A program made the position numbers and the translations under genes. Shown one piece after another: positions 34,100 through 42,190 of a stretch of DNA of 42,422 nucleotides. Source of the stretch: Denitratisoma sp. (lineage in GTDB: Bacteria > Pseudomonadota > Gammaproteobacteria > Burkholderiales > Rhodocyclaceae); NCBI GenBank assembly GCA_032027165.1, contig JAVSMO010000001.1, positions 1,297,987-1,340,408 of the forward strand, given 5' to 3'. A model generated the notes under the pieces. It did no database searches. It was not told the DNA's origin and worked only from the letters and a program-made list of their open reading frames with translations. Position 1 is the stretch's first letter. Each line of letters starts with the position of its first letter.

Positions 34100-36085
34100 A
34101 TGGACTATTTCGTCACCGGTGCGACCGGTTTCATCGGCAAGCGTCTCGTCAAAAAGCTGCTCGCCCGCCCCGGCAGCACGGTGCATTTCCTCACCCGCGC
34201 CAGCGACCCGGAGAGGCTCGAAGCCCTCTACGCATTCTGGGGCGTCGACAGGAGCCGGGCGATTCCCGTCGTCGGCGACCTCAAGGAAAGGCAGCTCGGC
34301 GTCTCCCGGGCCGAGCAGAAAAGGCTGAAAGGCCGCATCGACCACTTCTTCCACCTCGCCGCCCTCTACGATCTGGCCGCTTCCGCCGAAGAGGACGAGG
34401 CCGTCAACATCGTCGGCACCCGCCATACCCTCGACCTGGCCGAGGCCGTCGAGGCGCGCTGCTTCCACCACATGAGCTCGATCGCCGCCGCCGGCATGTT
34501 CGAGGGCATCTTCCGCGAGGACATGTTCGAGGAGGCGGAGAACCTCGACCACCCCTACTTCCGCACCAAGCACGAGGCCGAGGGCATCGTGCGCAAGGAA
34601 TGCAAGGTGCCCTGGCGCATCTACCGGCCCAGCTCGGTGGTCGGCGACTCGCGCACCGGCGAGATGGACAAGATCGACGGCCCCTACTATTTCTTCAAGA
34701 TCATCCAGAAGATCCGCAAGATCCTGCCGCCGTGGATGCCGACCGTCGGCCTCGAGGGCGGCCGCATCAACATCGTGCCGGTGGATTTCGTCGTCGGCGC
34801 CATGGACCACATCGCCCACCTCGAGGGCCAGGACGGCAAGTGCTTCCACCTCACCGACCCGCACCCGCACCGCGTCGGTGACGTGCTGCAGATCCTCGCC
34901 CGCGCCGCCCACGCGCCGGACATGGGCATGCGCATCAACGCCGCCCTGCTCGGCTTCATCCCGCGCGGCGTCAAGAAGAGCCTGATGGCCCTCACCCCGG
35001 TGCGGCGCATCCGCAACGCCCTCATGAAGGACCTCGGCCTGCCCGACGACATCCTCGACTTCGTGAACTACCCGACGCGCTTCGACTGCCGCGAGACCGA
35101 GAAGGCGCTGGCCGGCACCGGCATCGCCGTGCCGCCGCTGGAGGACTACGCCTGGCGGCTGTGGGACTACTGGGAGCGCCACCTCGACCCCGACCTCTTC
35201 ATCGACCGCACCCTCAAGGGCCAGGTCAAGGGCAAGGTGGTGCTGGTCACCGGCGGCTCCTCGGGCATCGGCAAGGCCACCGCGCGCAAGCTGGCCGAGG
35301 CCGGCGCCATCACCGTCATCGTCGCCCGCGACGAGGAGAAGCTGGCCGAGGCCAAGCGCGAGTTCGCGGCCGACGGCCTCGAACTCGTCGCCTACTCCGC
35401 CGACATCTCCGACTTCGCGCAGTGCGACGACTTCGTCCGGCAGGTCAACGAGGAATACGGCGGCGTCGACATCCTCATCAACAACGCCGGCCGCTCGATC
35501 CGCCGCGCCATCGAGAACTCCTTCGACCGCTTCCACGATTTCGAGCGCTGCATGCAGCTGAACTATTTCGCCGCGCTGCGCCTGACCATGGGCTTCCTGC
35601 CGAAGATGATCGAGAAGAAGAAGGGCCACATCGTCAACATCTCCTCGATCGGCGTGCTGACCAATGCGCCGCGCTTCTCCGCCTACGTCGCCTCGAAGTC
35701 GGCGCTGGAGGCCTACTCGCGCTGCGCCGCCTCGGAGTTCGCCGACCGCGGCATCGACTTCACCAGCATCAACATGCCGCTGGTGCGCACGCCGATGATC
35801 GCGCCGACCAAGCTCTACCAGAACGTGCCGACGCTCACGCCCGAGGAAGCCGCCGACCTGGTGGTGGAAGCCATCGTGCGCAAGCCGGTGCGCATCGCCA
35901 CCCGGCTCGGCGTCTTCGGCCAGGTGGTGCACGCCGTCTCGCCGAAGGTGGCGCAGATCATCATGAACACCAGCTTCCGCATGTTCCCCGACTCGTCCGC
36001 GGCCACCGGCAGGAAGGAAGGCGATGCGCAGCAGACCGCCGACCAGATCGCCTTCAGCCAGCTGATGCGCGGCATCCACTTCTAA
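34100..36085 (+). CDS. Two-domain fatty acyl-CoA reductase (alcohol-forming)
   Basis: A 661-residue fusion of two SDR domains. The N-terminal extended-SDR/male-sterility-type domain (1-365) has TGATGFIGKR and active-site Tyr153-x3-Lys157 in HPYFRTKHEAE. The C-terminal classical SDR (375-661) has TGGSSGIGKA at 384 and Tyr529-x3-Lys533 in SAYVASKSALEAYS. This layout and length match bacterial acyl-CoA reductases such as Marinobacter Maqu_2507 and mycobacterial AcrA1, which turn acyl-CoA into aldehyde and then alcohol with NADPH. GAGGAGG lies six bases before the ATG. The product alcohol would feed the nearby wax ester synthase. A much longer upstream open frame is antisense to the phasin and patatin genes. 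Confidence 0.93.
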   Translation: MDYFVTGATGFIGKRLVKKLLARPGSTVHFLTRASDPERLEALYAFWGVDRSRAIPVVGDLKERQLGVSRAEQKRLKGRIDHFFHLAALYDLAASAEEDEAVNIVGTRHTLDLAEAVEARCFHHMSSIAAAGMFEGIFREDMFEEAENLDHPYFRTKHEAEGIVRKECKVPWRIYRPSSVVGDSRTGEMDKIDGPYYFFKIIQKIRKILPPWMPTVGLEGGRINIVPVDFVVGAMDHIAHLEGQDGKCFHLTDPHPHRVGDVLQILARAAHAPDMGMRINAALLGFIPRGVKKSLMALTPVRRIRNALMKDLGLPDDILDFVNYPTRFDCRETEKALAGTGIAVPPLEDYAWRLWDYWERHLDPDLFIDRTLKGQVKGKVVLVTGGSSGIGKATARKLAEAGAITVIVARDEEKLAEAKREFAADGLELVAYSADISDFAQCDDFVRQVNEEYGGVDILINNAGRSIRRAIENSFDRFHDFERCMQLNYFAALRLTMGFLPKMIEKKKGHIVNISSIGVLTNAPRFSAYVASKSALEAYSRCAASEFADRGIDFTSINMPLVRTPMIAPTKLYQNVPTLTPEEAADLVVEAIVRKPVRIATRLGVFGQVVHAVSPKVAQIIMNTSFRMFPDSSAATGRKEGDAQQTADQIAFSQLMRGIHF

Positions 36086-36120
36086 CGATAAAGACACCCC
36101 GACCCCGACAGGAGCACCCC

Positions 36121-36588
36121 ATGAGCGCACGACCCAAACCCGGCGACCCCGCCCCCGACTTTTCCTGCCACGCCACCGACGGCAGCACCATCCGGCTGTC
36201 GGACTTCCGCGGCAAGAAAATCGTGCTGTACTTCTATCCGATGGACGACACGCCCGGCTGCACCGCCCAGGCCTGCAGCCTGCGCGACTTCAACCGCGAC
36301 ATCGCCGCAAAGGGCGCGGCGATCCTCGGCGTCTCCTCGCAGGACGAGGCCTCGCACAAGAAATTCACCTCGAAATACAAGCTGAACTTTCCCCTCCTCG
36401 CCGACACCGACCGGACCATGGCCAAGGCCTACGGCGTGGCGGGCTCGGGGCTGTTCGGCGTGGCGCGCGCCCTGACGGGCATGAACGAGCGGGTGACCTT
36501 CATCATCGACGAGAAGGGCAGGATCGCCCACGTCCTCGACGATCCCAACTGCCCCAACCACGGGGAGGAAGTACTGAAGCTGCTCTAG
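36121..36588 (+). CDS. PrxQ/Bcp-type peroxiredoxin with both cysteines
   Basis: A 155-residue thiol peroxidase with peroxidatic Cys47 and resolving Cys52 in DDTPGCTAQACSLRDF, the classical atypical 2-Cys PrxQ spacing. It begins MSARPKPGDPAPDF after a good AGGAG site, 35 bases downstream of the acyl-CoA reductase, and is probably co-transcribed. It may protect lipid or detoxify hydrogen peroxide made by alcohol oxidation; that role is inference. Its TAG stop overlaps the convergent lipase TAG through CTAG. Confidence 0.93.
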   Translation: MSARPKPGDPAPDFSCHATDGSTIRLSDFRGKKIVLYFYPMDDTPGCTAQACSLRDFNRDIAAKGAAILGVSSQDEASHKKFTSKYKLNFPLLADTDRTMAKAYGVAGSGLFGVARALTGMNERVTFIIDEKGRIAHVLDDPNCPNHGEEVLKLL

Positions 36589-37496
36589 GCTTCAAGCTCC
36601 GCCAGCAGCAGCCGCTCGATCTCCGGCGAGAAGGCCATCTCGAGGTGGCCGATGCCGGCCAGCGGCACCACCTTCGCCCCTTCCAGAACCGAACTGTCCT
36701 GCGGCATGACGTAGTTGTCCTGGCAGCTGTAGATCGACACCGTCTCCGGCAGCGGCACCGCGCCCGGCGCATTGAGGCCGGCCAGCCAGGCGCTGCCGGG
36801 CACCATCTGCCGGCCGTTCTCGCCCAGCCCCAGCACCGCCAGCCGGCTGCCGCGGTGCGGCGAGCCCAGCGTCACCAGCTTCGCCACCTTGGCGTTGCCG
36901 TGCCGGCGCAGGTAGGCACGCGACACCAGACCGCCCATGCTGTGGCCGACCAGGATCAGCCGCTCCGTGCCGGCGGCGGCGCAGACCTCGTCGATGCGGC
37001 GCGCAAGCTGCTCGACGTAGCCGTCGATGTCGTTGAACACCGGGGCGAGGCTGATCGTGCCGACCTGCCAGCCGGCACGCGCCAGGCGGCCGCGCAATTC
37101 GAACCAGAAGCCGCGATTGCACTGGTAACCGTGCACCAGCAGCACCGGCAGGCGCCCGCCCTCGGCGCGGCCGACGCGGTCGGCCGCCATGAAGAAGCGC
37201 TCGAAGGGCATCACCACGGAGAACAGCAGGCAGAAGGCCGCCAGCTCGCGCAGCGCCATGACGATGCCGCGGCCGGCGCCGATGGCGCAGCCCGCCGGCT
37301 GCGGTGCGGCATAGGCGCGCGAGAAGGCGAAGGTGGTGGCGATGATGAGCGCGCGGCCGAGCACGGCAAGAATCATTGCCAGTCCGACGGCCTGCTGCGC
37401 CGCCCAGCCGCAGCGGCTCACCAGCAGCCAGCCCAGCAGCAGGTACAGCACGGCTTCGCCGGCCAGCATCAAACGGTGAAGTGTCGAAGCGGCCAA
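36585..37496 (-). CDS. Membrane-anchored alpha/beta-hydrolase (triacylglycerol lipase-like)
   Basis: A 303-residue protein. The first 100 residues contain about three hydrophobic helices (roughly 9-27, 34-53, 80-97). The alpha/beta-hydrolase domain that follows has the oxyanion region LPVLLVHGYQCNRGFW, nucleophile Ser186 in LILVGHSMGGLVSR, an Asp around QDNYVMPQDS and a His in GIGHLEMAF. This fits bacterial lipases and PGAP1-like hydrolases. It is the last gene of the minus-strand ALDH-small subunit-GMC-lipase group, 10 bases after the GMC gene. Probable substrates are membrane-proximal esters of long-chain acids; this is inferred from context. Confidence 0.88.
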   Translation of the reverse strand: MAASTLHRLMLAGEAVLYLLLGWLLVSRCGWAAQQAVGLAMILAVLGRALIIATTFAFSRAYAAPQPAGCAIGAGRGIVMALRELAAFCLLFSVVMPFERFFMAADRVGRAEGGRLPVLLVHGYQCNRGFWFELRGRLARAGWQVGTISLAPVFNDIDGYVEQLARRIDEVCAAAGTERLILVGHSMGGLVSRAYLRRHGNAKVAKLVTLGSPHRGSRLAVLGLGENGRQMVPGSAWLAGLNAPGAVPLPETVSIYSCQDNYVMPQDSSVLEGAKVVPLAGIGHLEMAFSPEIERLLLAELEA

Positions 37497-37506
37497 GATG
37501 TCCTCC

Positions 37507-39120
37507 TCAGGCCAGCGCCGGCGCCGGCCGTTTCGTGAGTTCCTCGGCCAGCCGGCTGGCGTTGCGCGCCGCCAGGCCGTAGATCGACAGCTGCGGGTTG
37601 GCGCCGATGCTGGTCGGGAACAGCGAGCCGTCGCACACCGTCAGGTTGGCCAGCCCGCGATAGCGCCCCCAGGAATCGGTGGTGCCGCGCTGCTCTTCCG
37701 CCGCCATGCCGCAGCCGCCCATGACGTGCGCGCTGACCACGCGCGCCAGCTGGTTCTTCAGCGGCAGTGCTTCGATGCCGGCCTTCGCCTCCGCCATGTT
37801 CGCATACCCCGCGCACTGCTCGTGCACGACATAGACGCGCTTCGCGCCGGCGGCGAACTGCAGTTCCGCCATCGCCAGCCAGGAGCGGCGCACGCCGTCC
37901 CAGACGAAATCCGTGATCGGATAGTCCAGCACCGGCGCGCCGCCGTCGCCCAGCTGCACGCTGCCGCCGGGGCTGTCCGGATGGAAGCCGTCGCGCAGCA
38001 GCGAGAGCATCGCATGGGTGTTCGGGAATTCCGCCATCAGCCTGCCATGCGCCTCGCCGTAGCCCTGCAGCGTGGTGGAGAACAGCACCGGGTGCATCGG
38101 CGGCACCTCCAGCTTGAAGCCGATCGGCCCGTCGACGGCGACGCTGTCCAGGTAATGATCGGAGTAGATGGTCTGCGGCGCACCCGCGTACCCCTTCACC
38201 TCGTGGTCCATGACGGCCGCCGCCACCGTCGTCGGGTGCAGGAAGGTGCGCCGGCCGAGCAGGCGCCGCGGATCGGGGGCGCCGCTGCGCAGCAGCAGCG
38301 CCGGCGTGCCGATGGCGCCGGCCGCCAGCACGAAATGCTTCGCCCGGATGCGCACGCGCCAGGGCAGCGGATGGATGCCTTCCGGCATCATTGCCGTGCA
38401 CTCCAGCGCCTCTGCCTTGTCCTGCGCCAGCACCAGCCGCTCTGCGCGCAGGCGGTGGACCAGGATGGCGCCGCCGGCCAGCGCCGCCGGAATCGTCGTC
38501 ACCAGCATCGACTGCTTGGCGTTGGTCGGGCAGCCCATGCCGCAGTAGCCGAGGTTCCAGCAGCCCTTGACGTTGCGCCGAATCGGCGCCACCGGCACGC
38601 CGAGTTCCCAGGCCGCCTCGCGCAGCAGCTTGTTGTTCTCGTTCGGGCTGATGTCCCAGTAGCGGATGTTCAGGCGCCGCTCGACGGCGTCGAACCACGG
38701 CGACATCGCCTCGGCCGTCAGATCCATCAGGCCGAACTCGCGCTGCCAGTGCGCCAGCGTCGTCGCCGGCGTGCGGAAGCTGCTGGTCCAGTTCACCGTC
38801 GTCGATCCGCCGACGCAGCGGCCCTGCAGGATGTTGATGGCCTTGTCCTTGGTCTTGCGCGCCGCCGACTCCTGGTAGAGCTGCGGGTAGGCGTCGGCCT
38901 CGCGCATCTTGAAATCGGTCGAGGTCTTCAGCGGCCCCTCCTCGACGACGACGACCTTCAGGCCGGCCTTGGTCAGGATCTCCGCCGCGATGCCGCCGCC
39001 GGCGCCGCTGCCGACGATGGCGACGTCGGCCTCGAGCTCGCGGTCGGCGACGAGCTTCGACGCGTCGATCGCCTGCCAGCCGGCGTTGATGCCTTCGATG
39101 AACGGATCGCGGATCGTCAT
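37507..39120 (-). CDS. GMC-family FAD oxidoreductase, probable long-chain alcohol oxidase/dehydrogenase
   Basis: A 537-residue flavoprotein. The N-terminal FAD-binding Rossmann motif is VAIVGSGAGGGIAAEILTKA (34-53). The GMC signature region is GRCVGGSTTVNWTSSFRTP. GYCGMGCPTNAKQSML resembles the cysteine-containing segment of plant and yeast fatty alcohol oxidases. The C-terminal active-site part has SAHVMGGCGM and GANPQLSIYGLAARNA. The ATG at 39120 overlaps the TGA of the Tat-signal small-subunit gene (ATGA). It has no signal peptide of its own. Substrate assignment to long-chain alcohols rests on that segment and on the aldehyde dehydrogenase next door. Confidence 0.9.
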   Translation of the reverse strand: MTIRDPFIEGINAGWQAIDASKLVADRELEADVAIVGSGAGGGIAAEILTKAGLKVVVVEEGPLKTSTDFKMREADAYPQLYQESAARKTKDKAINILQGRCVGGSTTVNWTSSFRTPATTLAHWQREFGLMDLTAEAMSPWFDAVERRLNIRYWDISPNENNKLLREAAWELGVPVAPIRRNVKGCWNLGYCGMGCPTNAKQSMLVTTIPAALAGGAILVHRLRAERLVLAQDKAEALECTAMMPEGIHPLPWRVRIRAKHFVLAAGAIGTPALLLRSGAPDPRRLLGRRTFLHPTTVAAAVMDHEVKGYAGAPQTIYSDHYLDSVAVDGPIGFKLEVPPMHPVLFSTTLQGYGEAHGRLMAEFPNTHAMLSLLRDGFHPDSPGGSVQLGDGGAPVLDYPITDFVWDGVRRSWLAMAELQFAAGAKRVYVVHEQCAGYANMAEAKAGIEALPLKNQLARVVSAHVMGGCGMAAEEQRGTTDSWGRYRGLANLTVCDGSLFPTSIGANPQLSIYGLAARNASRLAEELTKRPAPALA

Positions 39121-39641
39121 AGCATCTCCGGCGGGCCGGGGTAGCCGATGCGTTCCCACGTCTCGGGCGTGCCGTACCAGGCGCCCAGCACCAGGTCGTG
39201 CAGGCCGGCGTAGGCGCTGCGCAGCAGGGCGAAGCGGCTGAAGCGCCAGCCCTCGAGGAAGGCGGCGACCTCCTGCGGCGCGGCCTCTTCCCAACTCGGC
39301 CGCAGCCCCGCCAGCAGCACGCGCGCCGGCGCGAAGCCGAGCAGCACGAAGAGCTCGCCGAGCTCCTTCTGCGCCGCGGCGGAGAGGCCGGCGATGGCGA
39401 CGCCGACGCCATCGACGGTCTGCGCAATGGCCCGGCTGCGCGCCTCGCCCGCTGCCGGCAGCACGCCGGCCAGCACGGCCGGCACGATGGCGCCGATGAT
39501 GCTGCGCTCCTGCAAAGTCAGTCTGTGCGGTACGGCGCTGCCCGGCGCTTCCCTCAGGCTGCGCGAATAGAACAGGCCCGCCGCCGTCAGCACCGCGCCG
39601 CCGACGAGGCCTGCCTTGATGAATTGTCTTCTCGTCGGCAT
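39117..39641 (-). CDS. Tat-signal small subunit (gluconate 2-dehydrogenase subunit 3-like)
   Basis: A 174-residue protein starting with a twin-arginine signal (PTRRQFIKAGLVGGAVLTAAG). The mature part contains LTLQERSIIGAIVPAVLAG and ends WYGTPETWERIGYPGPPEML, the kind of pattern found in subunit 3 of gluconate-type GMC dehydrogenases. It probably carries the GMC partner across the membrane by hitchhiking or stabilises it there. It sits between the aldehyde dehydrogenase gene (stop overlaps this ATG by one base) and the GMC gene (ATGA overlap). No cytochrome c subunit is visible nearby. Confidence 0.85.
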   Translation of the reverse strand: MPTRRQFIKAGLVGGAVLTAAGLFYSRSLREAPGSAVPHRLTLQERSIIGAIVPAVLAGVLPAAGEARSRAIAQTVDGVGVAIAGLSAAAQKELGELFVLLGFAPARVLLAGLRPSWEEAAPQEVAAFLEGWRFSRFALLRSAYAGLHDLVLGAWYGTPETWERIGYPGPPEML

Positions 39642-41062
39642 CAGCGGATCAGAAACTTCACCATGCGCTCGAACAGCGCGCCGTAGGGCGGCTTGAACAG
39701 CCCCATGCCGTTCACCCGCGACTGGAAGAACACCGCCTTCTTCTTCGAGAAGGCCTCGAAGCCCTCGAAGCCGTGGTAGTGGCCCTTGCCGCTCTCGCCG
39801 ACGCCGCCGAAGGGCAGGCTGTCCTGGGCGATGTGCAGGATGGTGTCGTTGATGGTGACGCCGCCGGAGAGCGTCTGCTCCAGCACATGGTCGATGCGGC
39901 CGCGGTCGCGGTCGAAGTAGTACAGCGCCAGCGGGTTCGGCCGCGCATTGACGTAGCGGATCGCCTCGTCGAGGTCGCGGTAGGGCACCACCGGCAGGAT
40001 CGGCCCGAAGATCTCCTCCTGCATCACCTGCATGCCGGGCGTGACGTTGCGCAGCGCCACCGGCGGTATGCGCCGCGTCGCCGCGTCCGGTTCGGCGGCG
40101 GACGCGAGCGGCACCGCTTCGGCGCCCTGGTTTTTCGCATCCTCGATCAGCCCGAGCAGCCGGCGGTAATGCCGCTCGCTGACGATCGACGAATAGTCCG
40201 GCGTGCGCAGGATGTCCGGATAGCAGGCGTTCACCTCCTTCTGCGCCGCGGCGATGAAGGCATGCTCCTGACCGGCCGGCACCAGCACGTAGTCGGGCGC
40301 GATGCAGGTCTGGCCGGCGTTCATGGTCTTGCCGACGACGACGCGCTCGGCGAATGTCTCGAGGGGATAGTCCGGCCCGAGGATGGCCGGCGACTTGCCG
40401 CCCAATTCGAGGGTCACCGGCGTCAGGTTCTCGGCGGCGGCGCGCATCACGCTGTAGCCGACCTTCGTCGAACCGGTGAACAGGAGATGCCCGAACGGCA
40501 GCAGCGCGAAGGCCTGCGCCACCTGCGCGTCGCCCTGCACCACCGCCACCTCGTCGGCGGCGAAATACTTTTCGACCAGGCGGGCGAACAGCGCGGACAT
40601 GGCCGGCGTGAATTCGGACATCTTCACCATGACGCGGTTGCCGGCGGCCAGCGCCGCCACCAGCGGCCCCACCGCCAGCAGCAGCGGATAGTTCCACGGC
40701 ACGATGATGCCGACCACGCCGAGCGGCTGGTGCAGCACGCGGGCGCGGCCCGGCAGGAACCACATCGAGACGGCGCGGCGCTCCGGCCGCATCCACGACT
40801 TCAGGTGGCGGCGGGCATGGCGGATGGCTTCGAAGCTGGGGAAAAGCTCGAGGAGCTGGGTTTCGTGCAGCGAACGGTTGCCGAAGTCGCTGCGGATCGC
40901 CTCGGCGATGGCCGGCTGGTTCTCGCGGATCAGCCGCTCCAGCGACGCCAGCCAGGCATCGCGCGCGCGCCAATCCGGATTGGCGTCGCGCGCCGCCGCC
41001 TCGCGCAGCCGGGCGTGGATCTCGGTCAGGCTGCCGGCAGGTTGCATTTCCATGGTGCCCAT
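39641..41062 (-). CDS. Aldehyde dehydrogenase (coniferyl/fatty aldehyde dehydrogenase type)
   Basis: NAD(P)-dependent aldehyde dehydrogenase of 473 residues. It has the coenzyme motifs VVGIIVPWNYPLLLAVGPLV and FTGSTKVGYSVM, the general base Glu in TLELGGKSPAI, the nucleophile Cys253 in NAGQTCIAPDYVL, and EEIFGPILPVV. Its length and lack of an N-terminal extension resemble coniferyl aldehyde and ALDH3-like fatty aldehyde dehydrogenases. The last 20 or so residues (GLFKPPYGALFERMVKFLIR) are amphipathic and could touch a membrane. As first gene of a group with an alcohol oxidoreductase and a lipase, it probably oxidises long-chain aldehydes to fatty acids. Confidence 0.93.
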   Translation of the reverse strand: MGTMEMQPAGSLTEIHARLREAAARDANPDWRARDAWLASLERLIRENQPAIAEAIRSDFGNRSLHETQLLELFPSFEAIRHARRHLKSWMRPERRAVSMWFLPGRARVLHQPLGVVGIIVPWNYPLLLAVGPLVAALAAGNRVMVKMSEFTPAMSALFARLVEKYFAADEVAVVQGDAQVAQAFALLPFGHLLFTGSTKVGYSVMRAAAENLTPVTLELGGKSPAILGPDYPLETFAERVVVGKTMNAGQTCIAPDYVLVPAGQEHAFIAAAQKEVNACYPDILRTPDYSSIVSERHYRRLLGLIEDAKNQGAEAVPLASAAEPDAATRRIPPVALRNVTPGMQVMQEEIFGPILPVVPYRDLDEAIRYVNARPNPLALYYFDRDRGRIDHVLEQTLSGGVTINDTILHIAQDSLPFGGVGESGKGHYHGFEGFEAFSKKKAVFFQSRVNGMGLFKPPYGALFERMVKFLIR

Positions 41063-41185
41063 CGCCCTTCCATCGCACTGGGGGCGTCCCCCCGATGCAC
41101 CAGTGTAGCCGAGCCGTTTTGCCGCGGGTTAGGCAATTGGCTCTAAAGGCTTTCCGCGCCCGGTTCCGGGGAAGATAATCCACCC

Positions 41186-41917
41186 ATGGACAAGGAGGGA
41201 AAGGAGCGCTGGGTCGCATTGCTGCGCCGGCACCTGGGCCAGGCCAAGGCGCTGCGCGCCGCCGTCACTGCCGATCCGCGCATGGCCGCCGACCGCCTGC
41301 GCCTGCGCGCCTGGCAGGCCGACCGCCTTGCCGCCACCTACCGCGACCTGCTCGACTCCGAGCGCTACCGCGACGCCGCGCGCTTCTTCCTCACCGACCT
41401 CTACGGCCCCAAGGACTTCAGCGAGCGCGACCACGAGGTCGAGCGCATCCTGCCGACGCTCTCCGCCACCCTGCCCGCCGCCGGCATCCGCACCATCGCC
41501 CTGGCCATCGAGGTCGACGCCCTCTCGGAAGAATTCGACGCCGCCATGGTGGCCGAACTGCGCCGCGCCCGCGCCATGGCGAAGATCACCGAAAAGGCCT
41601 ATGCCGAAGCCTATCGCCGCTGCGGCAAGCGGGCCCAGCGCGAACTGCAGCTCCGGCTGATCGGCGAGATCGGCGAGGCCCTCGCCGCGCTGACCCGCAA
41701 GCCGCTGATCCATGCCGCCCTGCGCCTGATGCGCGGCCCCGCCAAACTGGCCGGCCTGGCCGAGCTGCACATGTTCCTCGAGGACGGCTACAACGCCTTC
41801 CACCGCATGGGCGACCCGACCGAATTCCTCGACACCGTCGCCACGCGCGAAGCGGCCATCCTGCGGCAGCTCTTCGACGGTGCGCCAAGGCCGTTCGACA
41901 TTCCGGACAGCAACTGA
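41186..41917 (+). CDS. Conserved protein with FFLTDLYGPKDF motif, unknown function
   Basis: A 243-residue, largely helical soluble protein. Its most distinctive stretch is YRDAARFFLTDLYGPKDFSE (about 61-80), which I recognise as the hallmark of a proteobacterial family of unknown function (FFLEELY-type). Further landmarks are HEVERILPTLSATLPAAGI and the C-terminal FLEDGYNAFHRMGDPTEFLD. There is no signal peptide or membrane helix. It is divergent from the aldehyde dehydrogenase gene with 123 bases between. No function can be given. Confidence 0.8.
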   Translation: MDKEGKERWVALLRRHLGQAKALRAAVTADPRMAADRLRLRAWQADRLAATYRDLLDSERYRDAARFFLTDLYGPKDFSERDHEVERILPTLSATLPAAGIRTIALAIEVDALSEEFDAAMVAELRRARAMAKITEKAYAEAYRRCGKRAQRELQLRLIGEIGEALAALTRKPLIHAALRLMRGPAKLAGLAELHMFLEDGYNAFHRMGDPTEFLDTVATREAAILRQLFDGAPRPFDIPDSN

Positions 41918-42190
41918 GTCGCCGTTCCGCGGGGACTGACTATTGATCCGGGAAAGGCCGTCAGGCCGGAATTCGGCCTAAGCGGATGCTGCGACTAGCG
42001 GACGAAGATTTCCGCATTCGGTCAGAAGCGGACCGATTCGCCTAGTTCCTGCTGTCCGGGATATTGGAGTTGTTATACGGACCCCGTTACGCAAGACGCC
42101 TTGCGTATTAATGAATTACCGGAGCATACTCTTGGCTCAATATCAATTCATATCCGGACCCATGGGTACGTCTAATAACTGTTAGAACTC
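41918..42190. other. Hairpin-rich intergenic stretch with falling GC content
   Basis: No gene is seen on either strand. Three inverted repeats are visible: AGGCCG/CGGCCT (41963-41979), TCGGTC/GACCGA (42018-42036) and TACGCAAG/CTTGCGTA (42088-42107). A perfect 10-base palindrome ACCCATGGGT lies at 42158-42167, and ATGAATT/AATTCAT at 42111-42151. The first hairpin could end transcription of the upstream gene. Composition shifts from GC-rich to near balanced by about 42060. Confidence 0.5.

Noticed and set aside
32255..36085. A single very long plus-strand open frame of over 1200 codons
   Set aside because: Only 34100-36085 is real (acyl-CoA reductase). The first part is antisense to the patatin and phasin genes and has low-complexity composition.
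20946..41936. Word GACTGACT recurring after gene ends near 20948, 30684 and 41932
   Set aside because: It has only three short occurrences, no hairpin and no consistent position; chance is the simplest explanation.
42066..42187. Possible integron attC site ending GTTAGAA just before the ATG at 42191
   Set aside because: GTTAGAA does not fully fit GTTRRRY, no matching left core or long imperfect palindrome is present, and no integrase is visible.
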